From contig CP136069.1 in assembly GCA_032622095.1 (NCBI GenBank), forward strand, positions 108,092,278-108,156,277: a stretch of DNA of 64,000 nucleotides. Reading direction: 5' to 3'. Origin of the DNA: Siphonodentalium dalli (taxonomy: Eukaryota; Mollusca; Scaphopoda; Gadilida; Siphonodentaliidae). The position numbers and the translations under genes are program-made. This document shows positions 47,129 to 59,815 of the stretch, piece by piece (position 1 is the stretch's first letter; each line of letters starts with the position of its first letter). The notes under the pieces are model-generated. The model was not told the DNA's origin. It did no database searches and saw only the letters and a program-made list of their open reading frames with translations.

Positions 47129-48315
47129 CTCTTTCGTTGCCGAGCTAATTTTACACCTAAATTGCCAGAGAATTTATGAGAAAACTGATTTTATTGTGGA
47201 AAAGTATGATACAATAATAGTCTTCTTCTTATGAAATAATGTTTCAAATATCAAGGACATGTATGTAGGTGATTAGCCAAAGAATTGCGGGTGAATATTT
47301 TGCCGAAGAATATTCACGACAATTAAGGGGCATAACTCCTTGTCACCCAAGGGAAATAACTCCAAATAAGGAGTTTTTTGCAATAATCCAATTGAAAAAT
47401 GGCCCACAACCTGCTATATTCAATATTCATTTTCTGAGACAGTATTCCAACGATGATGATCTGATAAATCTTTCTACTGTCTTTCTCATTTAAAAAACTT
47501 GTAAGAGTAAATTAGGGTATAGTTCTGGTATAGCTGGACCATATGTGAGGAGCTACACAATGCAGGAGCCGATTTAGACTTTAGTTGCGACAGTTTACTA
47601 CGAAAATAGCTTGGTTTTTTAATTGAGGAAAATGGCAATTTTGACTGTCAAAAAAACAAAACAAAAATTGTGATATATAATTAAATCTCTAACTACAAGC
47701 TTATCATCATTGTGCTATAAATAAAATAACAAAAATGACACATATGCATGTGGTCTAAACTGTCACGGAGGCACGCTGGGGCCTGTGGGAGTTTATAATC
47801 ACGCCGTTTGTTTTAATTAATTACGTTTTTACCTTGAAAAATAGGTGATTCATTCAGCAAAAACGGCAATTTTGACTATTAAAAAAACTAATAAAACAAT
47901 CTAAAGTACACAAAATCTTTATTGTAATGTCAGGTTGTCATACTATCATGTTTAAATTAGTTAATGCATTGGTAAAATGCAGATCTTTCATATAAATAAT
48001 TGTCTAAACATATTTTTCTGAAATTGTCGGCCATTTTGGATTTCCGACTGCGGATCTTACATTTTATTTACAAACTTATTTCATTATTTTAATTTTCAAA
48101 CGTCTTTAAAAGGATTAAAAATCAGATATATACTGCAGAATTTAATTAGAAACAATTAAAACAATAATTTTATTAAACTTGAAAAACTTTTTTATTATTG
48201 TCATACAGTTGTGATCAAAATAATTACGGTTACAATTATGGCCGATAATATCGGCCCTGGCAATTTACCAACCGGATATTTGGGCCGATAATATCGGCCC
48301 CTGGCAATCAAAGAG
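47129..48315. mobile_element. piggyBac-like non-autonomous element (1187 bp)
   Basis: TTAA flanks both ends (47125-47128 and 48316-48319). The termini CTCTTTCGTTGCC and GGCAATCAAAGAG are inverted repeats resembling the C-C/T-C-T-T-T starts of piggyBac elements. Near the right end, GGCCGATAATATCGGCC palindromes occur twice (about 48240-48300). No transposase recognised. Confidence 0.82.
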
Positions 48316-48565
48316 TTAAGTAGGGCATCACAGTATTTCGGTATTTAGTCATATCGCAATACTGTTTTTGACACCATATAGTCGGTTTCACTTTATGTAA
48401 ATAGACGGTACATTGTAGCCGCCAGTGTGGATATTTATATCGACGATGTCACTATAAGTGTCCAGTATTTAATTACCCCAAACACCTCTGACACTGAGAC
48501 AAAGGCCATGGCTAACAGATTCAGATTTGTTTCGTGAAAATTAATTAACATTCACTGCTCCCTAA

Positions 48566-50917
48566 GGGAGCATGTCAAAACCTCTTTCGCACATGCGAAA
48601 ATAATGTCGATAATGCCAAAAAACTTTCGACGTAATCTGACGTAATTGTGCAAAATTGAAATGTCGAAAATGACGAAAAATAATGCGATAACGTCGAAAG
48701 CAACTGGCCATAAAAACGCTATAACGTCGAAACCACAACAGCAGGCTAAACATTTTAGTAAAATGTCGAAACTTCGATGCGATGTTGTTACAATGTGTTA
48801 CAATTCATAAATTCGCACATTTATTTTTGCTTCTGCGAAATCAGATGCCAGCTGAATTTTGATTGGCTGAACTGTGTGAAGGAAAATAAAGTTCAGCCAA
48901 AGGCCATACAAACAACTCTATGCGGTTAACATACAAGTACAACGACTTGACAGTTTGACTGTTTTGATAGCTATGAGTTCGCATAAGGCCTAATTAAACA
49001 TTCCAAATGTTTTAAGTGGTGACATTTAGCGAAAGGCTATACAAACCTATGACGTATACCGGTCCCTCACAACTATGCATGAACTGTGCGACAGATTTTT
49101 GGTGTTATGAATTCTTCTCAATTAGTGAACAATGGTTTAACTCGTTGGTCAAAAAGCACATTTGATATATAAAATCCCAAATCAAGCGACTTGATGTCAT
49201 GATAATATCAGTTCAATCATGGCTACGAAACCGTGATGAAATCGAATAGATCTATCGTTAACGGGCACATGTACGCAGTTGGGAATTATTAGAACAGCCA
49301 GCAGTTTACACAGGTCGATATTGCGAAGTTAGGGTTTTCACAACCCCAGGTATCACACATCCAACAGAAAAAGGATGAATTCACACAGAAATTTGAAACC
49401 AGCTGCACCAACCCACAACGGGGGCGACAGCCGTCCATCCAGCAAAGCATGTATCCGATATAGAACAAGCCATCATCACGTTGTATCAACGCCAGGCATA
49501 GAGCCATACCCCCTAAGTTCATTGTTTTATAATGGTATGTATATCATTATCCATGTTTTAATTATTTATTCAATAAAGAATCGAGAAAAATATAACATTC
49601 AACTCCTCTGCCAGTCAATGGTACCCACAAACGAAACTAGGATTGGCCTGGGAAATTACAGTGCTAAAAATAGCACAACATAACAGGACAATCTGAGCAC
49701 GTGCAATTCATGGAAATTATTAATAACGCTGCGCTTCCGATATATATATCTAACAATGATTTCATACAAGTTTATATATTGCGAAAATGAAAGCATTGTT
49801 TACAACACAACTAGCACCGGCTTTACTGTATTCTCAGAGTCGGACGATATTGCAAATTAAATTCAGAGCTTTGTCACCATTTACTGTAGTGTAAACCCCC
49901 TGATTTGCGTCCACATTAAAATGTGGGTTTGATATAGAAAGACAAATTGAAACTAGAAACTCTACGTGGCACACGGAAAGTATACTATAAATCGGGGATG
50001 TGGAATAATTTATTTTGGTCAGGACTGTATTCTTTTATTCATAATAGTTCGCACAATTAAACAGTGACCGTTGACCCAAAATGAGGACAAGTTACATAAT
50101 CACACACAAAAACTTATACGAAATCAAAATTTGCATTGTTTACGGTACCACTACAGCACTCATAATTCGACAATGTGGCAATTAATAGCACTTGCTTCAC
50201 GAGATAGGTTACACTGGTGTAAATAAGGTTCCGAGTGACATCTAGCGGATGCGGGAGGAAAATATAGGAGAGAATAAAATAGACACTGGGCCCTGATTGG
50301 TCAATAGCCTTGTGTGCTTTTTGCATAAAAAAAATCATCACACCTCTTCCCTATGATTTCCCATAGGTAAAATAGCCATTGGCACAGGAATTAACCCTTT
50401 GTAGTGAAGTTTGAACTTTTTGGTGTGGTCTGAAATATGACAGTATTTTTTAATGCGGATCTGACATTAGTTACAAAAACACGGAATAGAGCATGCGTAA
50501 AAACTCCGATCTGAGAAATTTCAGCACGGACACGACATATCTTCCCGTTCGCAACACATCGGTATAAAACTGCGACCATGCCATAACACAAACTGTGCTG
50601 CCGATCATATCAACACTACAGCAATATTGAAGGAAACAATGCTGCGGTCTTGACGAAAACAAACACTGCGAAAAAATGTCGAAACAAAACAGCGAATTAT
50701 TTGAGCAAAACTCTGAAACTGCGAAACAAAACTGCGATAATTGCGAAAACATCGAACCAAGACAGCGAAAAATTGACGAAAACGTACAACATTACGGCGT
50801 GCGATAATGACGAAAAAACTCCGATAATGTCCAAAAAACAACGTTAATGACGTCACATTTTTTGCACTTTTATCGCATTTTTTTTCGCATATGCGAAAGA
50901 GGTTTTGACATGCTCCC
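48566..50917. mobile_element. TAA-flanked Harbinger-like element (2352 bp), CGAAA-phased
   Basis: The termini GGGAGCATGTCAAAACCTCT and AGAGGTTTTGACATGCTCCC are inverted and extend to about 35 bp (TTCGCATATGCGAA inside). TAA occurs on both sides (48563-48565, 50918-50920). Both subterminal zones (48600-48790 and 50640-50880) are filled with CGAAA/TCGAAA words at 9, 11 or 13-bp spacing. Open frames inside (for example 49375-49683) show no transposase motif. Partial copies lie at 249-540 and 15073-15735. Confidence 0.78.
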
Positions 50918-51059
50918 TAAGCATTTGTCAACACAATGCAGACAATCAGGTAGGCATGCCTCACACAATGGGCGACAATCTGCGTGTGTATAGGCTGATT
51001 TCAGCTCAATATTGGTGGAAGGTTTCCAGGGCAAATACTTTGAAAATGTGTGGTGTTTG

Positions 51060-53225
51060 TATAAGGGATCTTGTCAAATTACAAGTGGAAATTCCGCCAG
51101 AGAACGTAGCTTTATCTCCGCTCGCCACTCCACTCTCCGGTAAGGGAGAATGTAACACATGTTACGTTCATCGGAGTTATAGCAAGTTTCTGGTGGAGTT
51201 TCTGGCAGAGTTTTTGTTACGTTATAACGGAGTTTCCTGGGGCCAGCAGAGTTTTTGTTATGTTCATCGGAAATACTGCAGAGTTTCCATTGAAGTCCGC
51301 TGAATTTGAATGCACGCTCACATCTAAGTTTACCATTTAAAACTCTGTTTTACTAGGAAACACACTGCATTTTTATAATTTTATAATAATGTTTAATTTT
51401 CCTCCAATGATGGCAAAGTTTATTAATTTCGTCCTTGACACTTGACGCTTCGGGAAAAACCCACTTGATCTATCAATCGATCGATATTATTCGGACGGAA
51501 ACGGGGAGATGTTTTCGGCTCAAGTCGTCACAAATCCTATTCGGACAGTGACTCTGTTTCGGTCTTTTATCGCATTTTTATCGCATTTTTTTTTTCGCTA
51601 CATTATAACAGAGTTTCCTGGGGTCAGCAGAGTTTTTGTTACGTTCATCGGAAATACTGCAGAGTTTCCATCGAAGTCCGCTGAATATGAATGCGCGCTC
51701 ACATCTAAGTTTTCCATTTAAAACTCTGTTTTACTAGGAAACACACCACATTTTTTCTTATCAGCCATATATGGCAAAGAAGAATTAATTCAGTCATGCT
51801 TATTTACGATTTAACACTCTGTTAACATAGTGTTTGCATTGTTTTATAATATTAGGTATTGTTTGATTAATTGGCAGTAATAATTTGGGATCGATGCACG
51901 TTCTGTTTCGATTTTGATTCCGTGCTTTATATATATACACATAAATTGTGTCATTTCACTTCACTTTCATCGCATTGAAGTACACTTTATTCGCATCAAA
52001 GTAGACTTTATTCATCACTGATTGTCAAAGTATCAAAAGTTCTAGCAAGTTCAGTTCACAATCTGCATATTAGTGAATTTCAGAGTCGACTAGTCGAGAC
52101 CCAAAAGTCGCGTTGCGTCGACTAGTCGGTACCCGATATCAAAACTTTCAAACATAACATGGTACGGAAAATTCATCGTACATGGCGTACACTGATGACT
52201 GATGCAATGACTGTCTATTGCGTAGCGAATTTCCCTGCATATATATATAGACACCAATTTATTTGGGAAATAATACTGTAAACATCTTGATATTTATCCA
52301 ACACACTGAATGTAATTATATAATTAGACATGTGGTGGATAATGATTAGAAACTCGATCATTTATACAGTTTTAAATTTAATATCAGCGTTCGAGATTTC
52401 GTTTAGTCACGTGATCACCAATAAACCGGTGCCGAGCGGGGTCACTATAAAATGTTAATGTTCCGACTAAATACGCCCTATAGAATAGGCTATGTTGTAG
52501 AATACGATAGCCAGTTCTTAATGTCAGTATCATTTATATACGGTAGCAACAATGACGTCACCTTAAGCGACCTTCAATTGATCAATTGAAATATACACAG
52601 TGTCTAGATCAAAGCGGTCTCCGACAAACGATAAAGCAGCGTCAATCATTGCCATCATGTCGCAGTGATGTCTTTGACCTCAAACGACGAGTGAGACATT
52701 GTGTTGTCAATTTCATTCTTTCAATTAATAGTCGGGTCACCGTGTGTGTCTATACTAGTAACACTGTCAATTCCGGGTGCCACCAAACATTATACTTACC
52801 GTAACTTACGCGCAGTTAACACCGTTTATGTCAGAATCGATCTTGAAAACGTTATACATGGAACTAATACACTATGTTCCGACTAGTCGACGGCAAAATT
52901 CAGAGTCGACGTTCTGACATTTCAGCGTCGTCTACGACTAGTCGATTAATCGTTTCAACCCTACTGCATATTCATCCAGTTATCATTCAATTATCACTAA
53001 TTGTTTAGTATTTTAACGGCAAGTCATTGTGCCATTTCTTCACTATTTATCTATTTGTTACGCGATTGGTGGATTCCCTTTAAGCTCCGCCCCATGGCCT
53101 GTCATGTTAAACCCGGCAGATTCAAATGTCTCATTATTGGGTTAAATGATTTTTTTAATTGCGTTTCAACACAATTGGATTATGCTTCTGTACAATTAAT
53201 TTAGCCTCCGATAATAGTTGACTAG
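51060..53225 (+). repeat. Dispersed repeat R5, copy interrupted by an hAT
   Basis: Matches 25420-26320 in three blocks: 51060-51180, 51745-52070 and 52964-53225. The middle contains a roughly 145-bp direct duplication (51218-51365 and 51606-51745) separated by a segment shared with 44881-45065. The hAT at 52071-52963 occupies the break between blocks two and three. Confidence 0.75.
52071..52963. mobile_element. Non-autonomous hAT element (893 bp)
   Basis: The right end CGATTAATCGTTTCAACCCTA matches the 42122-43686 family, and the left end starts TAGTGAATTTCAGAG. A perfect 8-bp duplication CTGCATAT flanks it (52063-52070, 52964-52971). The paralogous R5 copy at 26032-26039 has a single CTGCATAT with no insert. 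GACTAGTCG palindromes occur at both ends. Confidence 0.9.
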
Positions 53226-53297
53226 TTTCTCCCCGGTGGACTGTGATTGAAAGTGGAAATGTTTCTCACTGTAAACAAGAGATGGACTGTCGTCCGG

Positions 53298-54530
53298 TGC
53301 ATACCCCCTCATGGCATACCGCCTAGTGTGGGCACATCTATAACTTATGATGGCTATACTCAGACATATGGACCCAGAAATCAGCATTTTCATATAAACA
53401 AAGATGAATAACTATAGAACAAAAAACCAAAACAAACATTTGAATGTGCCATTAACTGTCCTCATAGTGGTGAACATCCATACAAAATTTCATTGAGATC
53501 CGAGCATTACTGTTCAAGTTATGAGCTGAACAGACATCGGATGGATCAAACAGCCAACATTTCCAGATAAACAAAGATGAATTACTCTAGAATGGAAAAG
53601 CAGAACAGAACAATGGAACCCCCTATTGAATGTCCTCATAGCAGTGAACATCTATACCAAATTCCATTGAGATCCCAGCACAACTGTTGAAGTTACGACA
53701 TGAAGACACCAGACGGACCAAAAAGCCAACATTTATTTCCAGATGAACAAAGATGAGTAACTCTAGAATGGAAAAGCGGAACAAAACGATGGAACCCTCT
53801 TTTTAATGTCCTCATAGTAGTGAACATCCATACCAAATCCCATTGAGATCCCAGTACAACTGTCGAAGTTACAATATGAACAGACACCAGACGAACCAAA
53901 AAGCCAACATTTCCAGATGAACAAAGATGTATAACTCTAGAATGGAAAATCCGAACAAAACGATGGAACCCTCTATTGAATGCCCTCATAGTAGTGAACA
54001 TCCATACAAAATTTCATTGAGATCCGAGCACTACTGTTCAGGTTATGACATGAACAGACACCAGATGGACCAAAACTCCAACATTTCAAGATAAACAAAT
54101 ATGAATAACTCTAGAATGGAAAATCGGAACAAAACGATGGAACTCTCTATTTAATGTCCTCATAGTTGTGAACATCCACACCAAATTTGGTTGAGATCCC
54201 AGCACAACTGTTGAAGTTACGACATGAACAGACACCAGACGTACCAAAAAGCCACTATTTCCAGATAAACAAAGATGAATAACTCTAGAATGGAAAATCC
54301 AAACAAAACGATGGAACCCTCTATTAAATGTCCTCATAATAGTGAACATCCATACCTAATTTCATTGAGATCCGAGCACTACTGTTCAAGTTATGACACG
54401 AACAGACATCGGACGGACGTACGGACTCACGGACGCACGCACGGACACACGCACGGACGCACGGACGGACAGACGGACAGACAGGTGCAAAACAGTATAC
54501 CCCCCTTTTTTTTTTAAAAGGGGGTATAAT
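53298..54530 (+). mobile_element. Pearl-like element, family G
   Basis: Begins near CATACCCCCTC and contains about five units of roughly 178 bp ('caaagatgaataactctaga', 'cctcatagtagtgaacatcc', 'attgagatccgagcac'). A GGACGCACGGAC-type tract follows (54408-54482), then the terminal hairpin TATACCCCCC...GGGGGTATA (54496-54528). Confidence 0.8.
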
Positions 54531-54737
54531 AATGATGAATAGTGGAGTAGCTCAACGCAAAATAGTTCACTTTTGGATTAAAGCATGAAACTTTCAGGGT
54601 TGGTTGAGTATGTGGTCCACATCAACAAGTTAGCTGGTTCCAGGATTTTGGAGACCCCTTGACCTTTAAATTGACCTTGACATTTCGAAAATTGGAGATT
54701 TAGGGGTATCTATTTTGTATCAAATATAATGGCTATA
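54531..54737. other. Short spacer of repeat-like sequence
   Basis: 'tgaccttgacatttcg' style sequence, common in molluscan repeats; no gene. Confidence 0.35.
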
Positions 54738-54741
54738 TTAA

Positions 54742-57279
54742 CCCTTTAGCGTTCAGAACACCCCAGAGCGCCCTACCGTGTAGCGTCCATAAAGCCCTAG
54801 AGCGCCCTGCCGCGTAGCGTCCAGAGAGCCCCAGAGAGCCCGGAGTTTTGCGTGTTTTTCAGTCATAGTTTACAACAAAACTATTGCATTATAACACAAC
54901 AAATTGCTTTCATTGTTAATGTAAATAATAAAATATATGTTACATTATTAATTGTTAAGTTTTTGTGGGGTTTTGTGGCAGATTTTGTACAATTTAATCA
55001 ATAGTTGTCAATAAAATCGCAATAAAACGAAAAGTGGAATGCGGCGGTGCTATTTTTTGAAGTCGACTAGAGAAATCAGCGTACTCGGGTAACTGTGTAC
55101 GGTCGTCTAACTGACATTTATTTATTTTCGAACTTTATTTTTATTTCCAATAAAATATTCACTTGACTTGTTTATGTTTTTATATCATATGCATCCAAAT
55201 ATAAAACAATCACTACCATTAATTTGACTAACGAAGCTACGGTGAGAGCAAGACGACATGCTGATGTTAGTTTTTGTTACTAAGGACGCCGTGTTTGTTC
55301 TTACTGCTGTGTAGGCCTATTCCCAAATAAAACTGTTTCCAATTATTATTTTATTTTTCTTAATTCTTCACATGATCATATTGACAATATTATATTTTTT
55401 ATAGAGTGTATAAAATGTATTGAATAGCAATGCGAGGAACTAATTAGAAGCTTCCAGCAAACAGCGCGTTCGCGTTTACCAATTTCTGAACACGTGGCTT
55501 CCATCCAAGCTAGGCGCGAATTTCAATCTTATAGTTATCAATAATTTTTCAAGAGATATTTATCATTTAATCGAACAAAATTGCACTATTAGTATGTCCT
55601 TTGTTACAAGTTGAACATAGGCCAAACAATATATCGATTACCGGTAGTTTAACTGTGTACACACCTTGTGTTTTGGCACTAACTGTGATATACATTGCAT
55701 CATCATTACATCAAGGTCAAGGTAACGCCTGTGTCTCAATGTGATTTATTTTTAGTATATTTCGTCATCCTTATTCAATACGATGTCTTGCTAACTATTA
55801 TTTAGTTTGGCATCTCATATATTCACGAAGAGAAAAGCACTGTTATCGACCTTAATGGCCATTCAATCTTTTTCAAATGACAATATGTGATGGACATGAT
55901 CTACGCATGTAAATGTGACAAGATATATCGTAATAAACTGGGTCAAGTACGTACGCATTACGTTCGTGAGGTACACAGAAGGAGTTGTTGTCAGCGCTGA
56001 ATATATAGTTCTTGCGATATATATTTCAATTCCGACATATTAAACATTATATTGTTACTGAATAGCATTTCAACTTCTAACCTATGATTTAAAAAATTGG
56101 AATTTTAGTCTGTTAATGCTGTTTTTATGTCTTTTTTTATACATGACACACGGAGTAATTGTCCAAGTATTTAAGTCGACGTTGCATCTTATTTCTGTAC
56201 CCTCACGATCATGGCTTGTGTTTTGTTTACATTGGTTACTATCTGTGATCACGTGTCAACAACAGTTAATCAGATTTTTACAATGCTGGAATCAATTTCA
56301 CAATGCATTTCCACATTTTATTGAATTTCGTTGGTACATTATTAAATGCAAATAAATAGAAGTTGGTTAACACTTTGCTAGTGATTGTGGAAAAGTGAAG
56401 GTAATTCTGGAAATCGAGGTTACAACGTCAAACTTCATACAAAATCTTCGCGGTGTTTTTGTTGATAAAATATTGGGGATAATTTTATTAAACGATGTCA
56501 AAGTATGGTACGCATTCATATGGACATGAACTAGAGTGATTGGTGCACATGTAGATGTGAAAATTTAAAGGAATGCACGCGTAAAACGATCTCATTATTT
56601 TATTAGTAAGTGATTGCTAACAGTAAAGAAAGTGCACTGCAAAACGATCTCATTTTTTTTATTTGAAAGTGATTGCTTACAGTAAAGAAATTATGGCGAC
56701 TGTGTTGTCTCACGCAGTACCGTACACAACCAGATCTCCGGATTTTTTTGTTTTGCAATATTTCTGTTGATAAATTGAACACAATAATACGATAAATTTT
56801 CGGAAATTACCAGCTGAAATGACAGCAATAAAATTCAGAATCTGATACATTTCAATGTGAAATTGATTTTAATTCTATGCAACGAATCAGGGTCAAGAAA
56901 AATCCGGAAAGATACCTACCAACTCCATAGTGTCTCCTTGTTCTCCATCGCCAGATGGAATATATGATCAAACAAATCATCTTACCTGCTCTTCCCATAC
57001 TAAGGATGTAGTATGAATTAAATAAAAACAAATTGCACATTGCCAATGGGGGGGGGGGGGACTTGACTTTCATAAATATGAAAATCAATTGTTACCAATT
57101 AATTAAAATAAAATAAACCATCCTTGCAGATAAACAAGAGCCACCATAAGATTTAATAATACATTTTTTCCTATAACTTTGACGTTACCAGAAAGTTATG
57201 TTGGCTGGGGTGACGACGTTCTCTCCTATCAGTATTGGTGTGGGTAATGACGTTAGACATATTACTGTTGGGTAAAGGG
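54742..57279. mobile_element. Possible piggyBac-like element (2538 bp)
   Basis: TTAA at 54738-54741 and 57280-57283 bracket termini CCCTTTAGCGTTCAG and (complement) CCCTTTACCCAACAG, similar over about 10 of 15 positions and with the piggyBac-type CCCTTT start. The left subterminal zone repeats AGCGCCCTRCCGYGTAGCGT. No transposase motif was recognised in the AT-rich interior, so it would be non-autonomous or decayed. Confidence 0.55.
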
Positions 57280-57283
57280 TTAA

Positions 57284-58534
57284 AGGATATATAGACACTG
57301 GAGATTGTCGAAGCGATACCATGGATGTCCGCCTTTGTCTCCCCATTCAATTTGTCTTTGATAATCCAAAATTGCCGCCATAATGGATGCCAAAATTACA
57401 AAATTTGACGTTTTTGCAATAATATCTTTAAAATCAGTTTCTGCTTTTTGGAATTGTTTGGGAATTGTAACTTTATTTTGTATTGCTCATGTTAACTGAC
57501 CATTGGAGCAATGAAATATGCCATTCATGGGCTCCCTGCTACCTCCGATCACTTAAATTTTTGATTTTACAGGACACGTTATAAAAATTCAGCAAAAATC
57601 ACCATTGGGATTCTAGTCCATTCTAGTCCATTTCTTATGAATATTCCAATTCAATTGTACCCAAATTGTAACTTTGGCTCAAAATGGCTACCAAAATATG
57701 GAAACACATCCCTTGGTGATAGTAGATTACTATGATCGGAATCATAAATGAGAGTTTTGGTGTTGAATTATAGAGTATACTGTTATATACTATTATAGAC
57801 AAATATTCATAACACAAATTATTGGAATTTATGGGTCACTCGCATTTTATATATAAGAGAATGCACTGGTACAGGGTCTGTAATGCTGCACCACCACAGC
57901 CTTGGGTTAAATGTGAAAGGTGACCTGGACATGGTATACTTGGGTTGAGAGAGTCCAATTTAAGTTTACAATGATAATGTATCAAATTCTACCAACAATA
58001 TAGATCAAGATAATCCACCTCACTGCTGACCCATTAATATCAATTATATAGCAGAGCTGTCAACAAATCATAGTAATTGTTTATGTTGAAAGCTGGCATC
58101 TCCATTAAACCAATAAATTTATAATGACCTCAGACCATCTGTAGAGTGATATATTCAGCTGTGCAAGGCAGCAAAGATGTTCAAGTCTACTGTTAATATC
58201 ATGTGATGTGTATTGTTGAATCTTTATTTTAAATTAGATACCATAGCTTTCTTTATCATATTATCTGCACATTGGCATAAGAGACATCAGATAATAATAT
58301 AGCCTTATCAATAGCTAAGTAGTCCAAAGGCATGGGATGAAATTGGAGAATTGGATTTAATGTCGCTCCAAATAAATTTACCAGTACATAACACAAGATT
58401 TTGGACCAATTTAAACAAATTTGGTGTAGTGACTCGGGTACCCTTGGCAGAGTTATAATGGTGTTAGTTTTTAAAATTTTGTTAACTAAAAAAATAAATT
58501 GTTTTTAATTATTTAAAAAAAATTTATTATTATA
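57284..58534. other. Intronic sequence, no gene seen
   Basis: Contains 'gagaatgcactggtacaggg' (57858-57877), related to 4790-4930. No exons or paired termini were found. Confidence 0.4.
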
Positions 58535-58672
58535 TAGAGAGTAATCAATTGGTTCCGAGAATTACGTTAAATAATTCACGAGAGGCGAGACGTCGGTAAG
58601 AAACGAGTGCGCGTTAGCGCACGAGTTTCTTACCTAAACGTCTCTCACCTCGAGTGAATTGATTACTCTATT
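58535..58672. repeat. Foldback element 1
   Basis: AGAGAGTAATCAATT (left) faces AATTGATTACTCT (right), and the centre forms GGTAAGAAACGAGTGCGC / GCGCACGAGTTTCTTACC with a 4-nt loop. Arms are about 65 nt, imperfect in the middle. Confidence 0.8.
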
Positions 58673-58891
58673 TATTACACTTCTGCATCAATTTGGTTCG
58701 CCAAATATGATTAAAAGACACAGAATTAATGGATGAAAGTACCGATGTGGAGAAAGATTAACAACCGACATTTTAGCCATGATCAGTAAGCGACGTAACG
58801 TCAATGACGTAACGAGAAATGATATAATTCACTAGTGACATTACCATTTTTAATTAACGGCATTTTCAATGGAAATCGCGCATAGGAGTGT

Positions 58892-59073
58892 AATAAATAG
58901 AGAATACCTACGAGTTTTGGTTGAATACCCGAATTATCTCATGAGTGGGTGCAAGGAAGTACATAATTTCCACGAGCGGCTGCAAGCCGCGAGTGGAAAT
59001 TCTGTACTTCCTTGCACCCACGAATGAGATAATCCGGGTATTCAACCAAAACCCGTAGGTTTTCTTTTTATTA
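58892..59073. repeat. Foldback element 2 (about 91-nt arms)
   Basis: An almost perfect palindrome centred near 58982: TAATAAATAGAGAATACCTA ... GGTGCAAGGAAGTAC / GTACTTCCTTGCACC ... TAGGTTTTCTTTTTATTA. Its left rim (GTGTAATAAATAGAG) is the inverse of the right rim of foldback 1 (CTCTATTTATTACAC). Confidence 0.85.
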
Positions 59074-59679
59074 TATGCGCTATAAACCGCACCAAAACTG
59101 CTAATTTTGTCCTACAGTTCACTTCAAATTGTTAGAAAGCTTCGACATTTGCATTTTGTTTACATTCCATCAATTGATTTGCTCACCACCGAATGACAAA
59201 TATCGAGCATAGCCGCCATAAGAAATAGTCCCCATTGTTTTATTCTGAAATGATGCGAGAAAATTAATGTATATGTAATTTAGTGATAAGAATATATTAA
59301 AACAAATGAGTTAACATTATAACAATTAAATAACAGTTTATGAACCGTGAAAATCAATAATTAAAACAATAGTCCGGCTGTTATTGATACGCTTTGAAAC
59401 TTAATGTGATTCGCCGCTATAAACCGGAAGTAATCTCCGAAAAAGTAATACTATTGTGTTATCCATCGAGTCGGTCAGTGTTATCCATCGAGTCGGTCCA
59501 GGCGATGGATATAACGCTCTACGCCACGGCAATTTCCCACTATTTAATGGGGAAGCATATAATAAATATTTTTTTTCATTTATTTATTTATTTATCTATT
59601 TATTTATTTTTGTTGTTGTTAAATTGAGCAAGGAATTCAATCTAAATTTAAAAAAATTTTTTTAAGAATGAATATTTTT

Positions 59680-59812
59680 TCGAAAAAGATGCATAACTCA
59701 GTAAAAAATAGTTGGATCAAACGCATATTCGAACTCGATCTGTCTTTTGTGCTGAGAAATTAATATATAAAATTTGGTTCCGATCAGATAGAAAATATTT
59801 GAGTTATCGCAC
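59680..59812 (+). repeat. Family D fragment
   Basis: 'aaaaagatgcataactcagt', 'gaactcgatctgt' and 'gagttatcgcaccatg' match one unit of 62640-63360. It is interrupted at 59815 by the long-TIR element. Confidence 0.7.
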
Positions 59813-59815
59813 CAT

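Noticed and set aside
49375-49683. 102-codon plus-strand frame and opposing 77-codon frame inside the TAA-flanked element
   Set aside because: No transposase or other motif; low-complexity reading with no supporting signals.
50394-50420. TTAACCCTTTG, a piggyBac-like left end
   Set aside because: No matching right end with TTAA was found in the following sequence.
56880-57010. Exon-like minus-strand sequence with donor TTG|GTAGGT and a CCTTAG acceptor
   Set aside because: The only frame open from the acceptor gives a peptide unlike UBR5, and it lies inside the possible piggyBac-like element.
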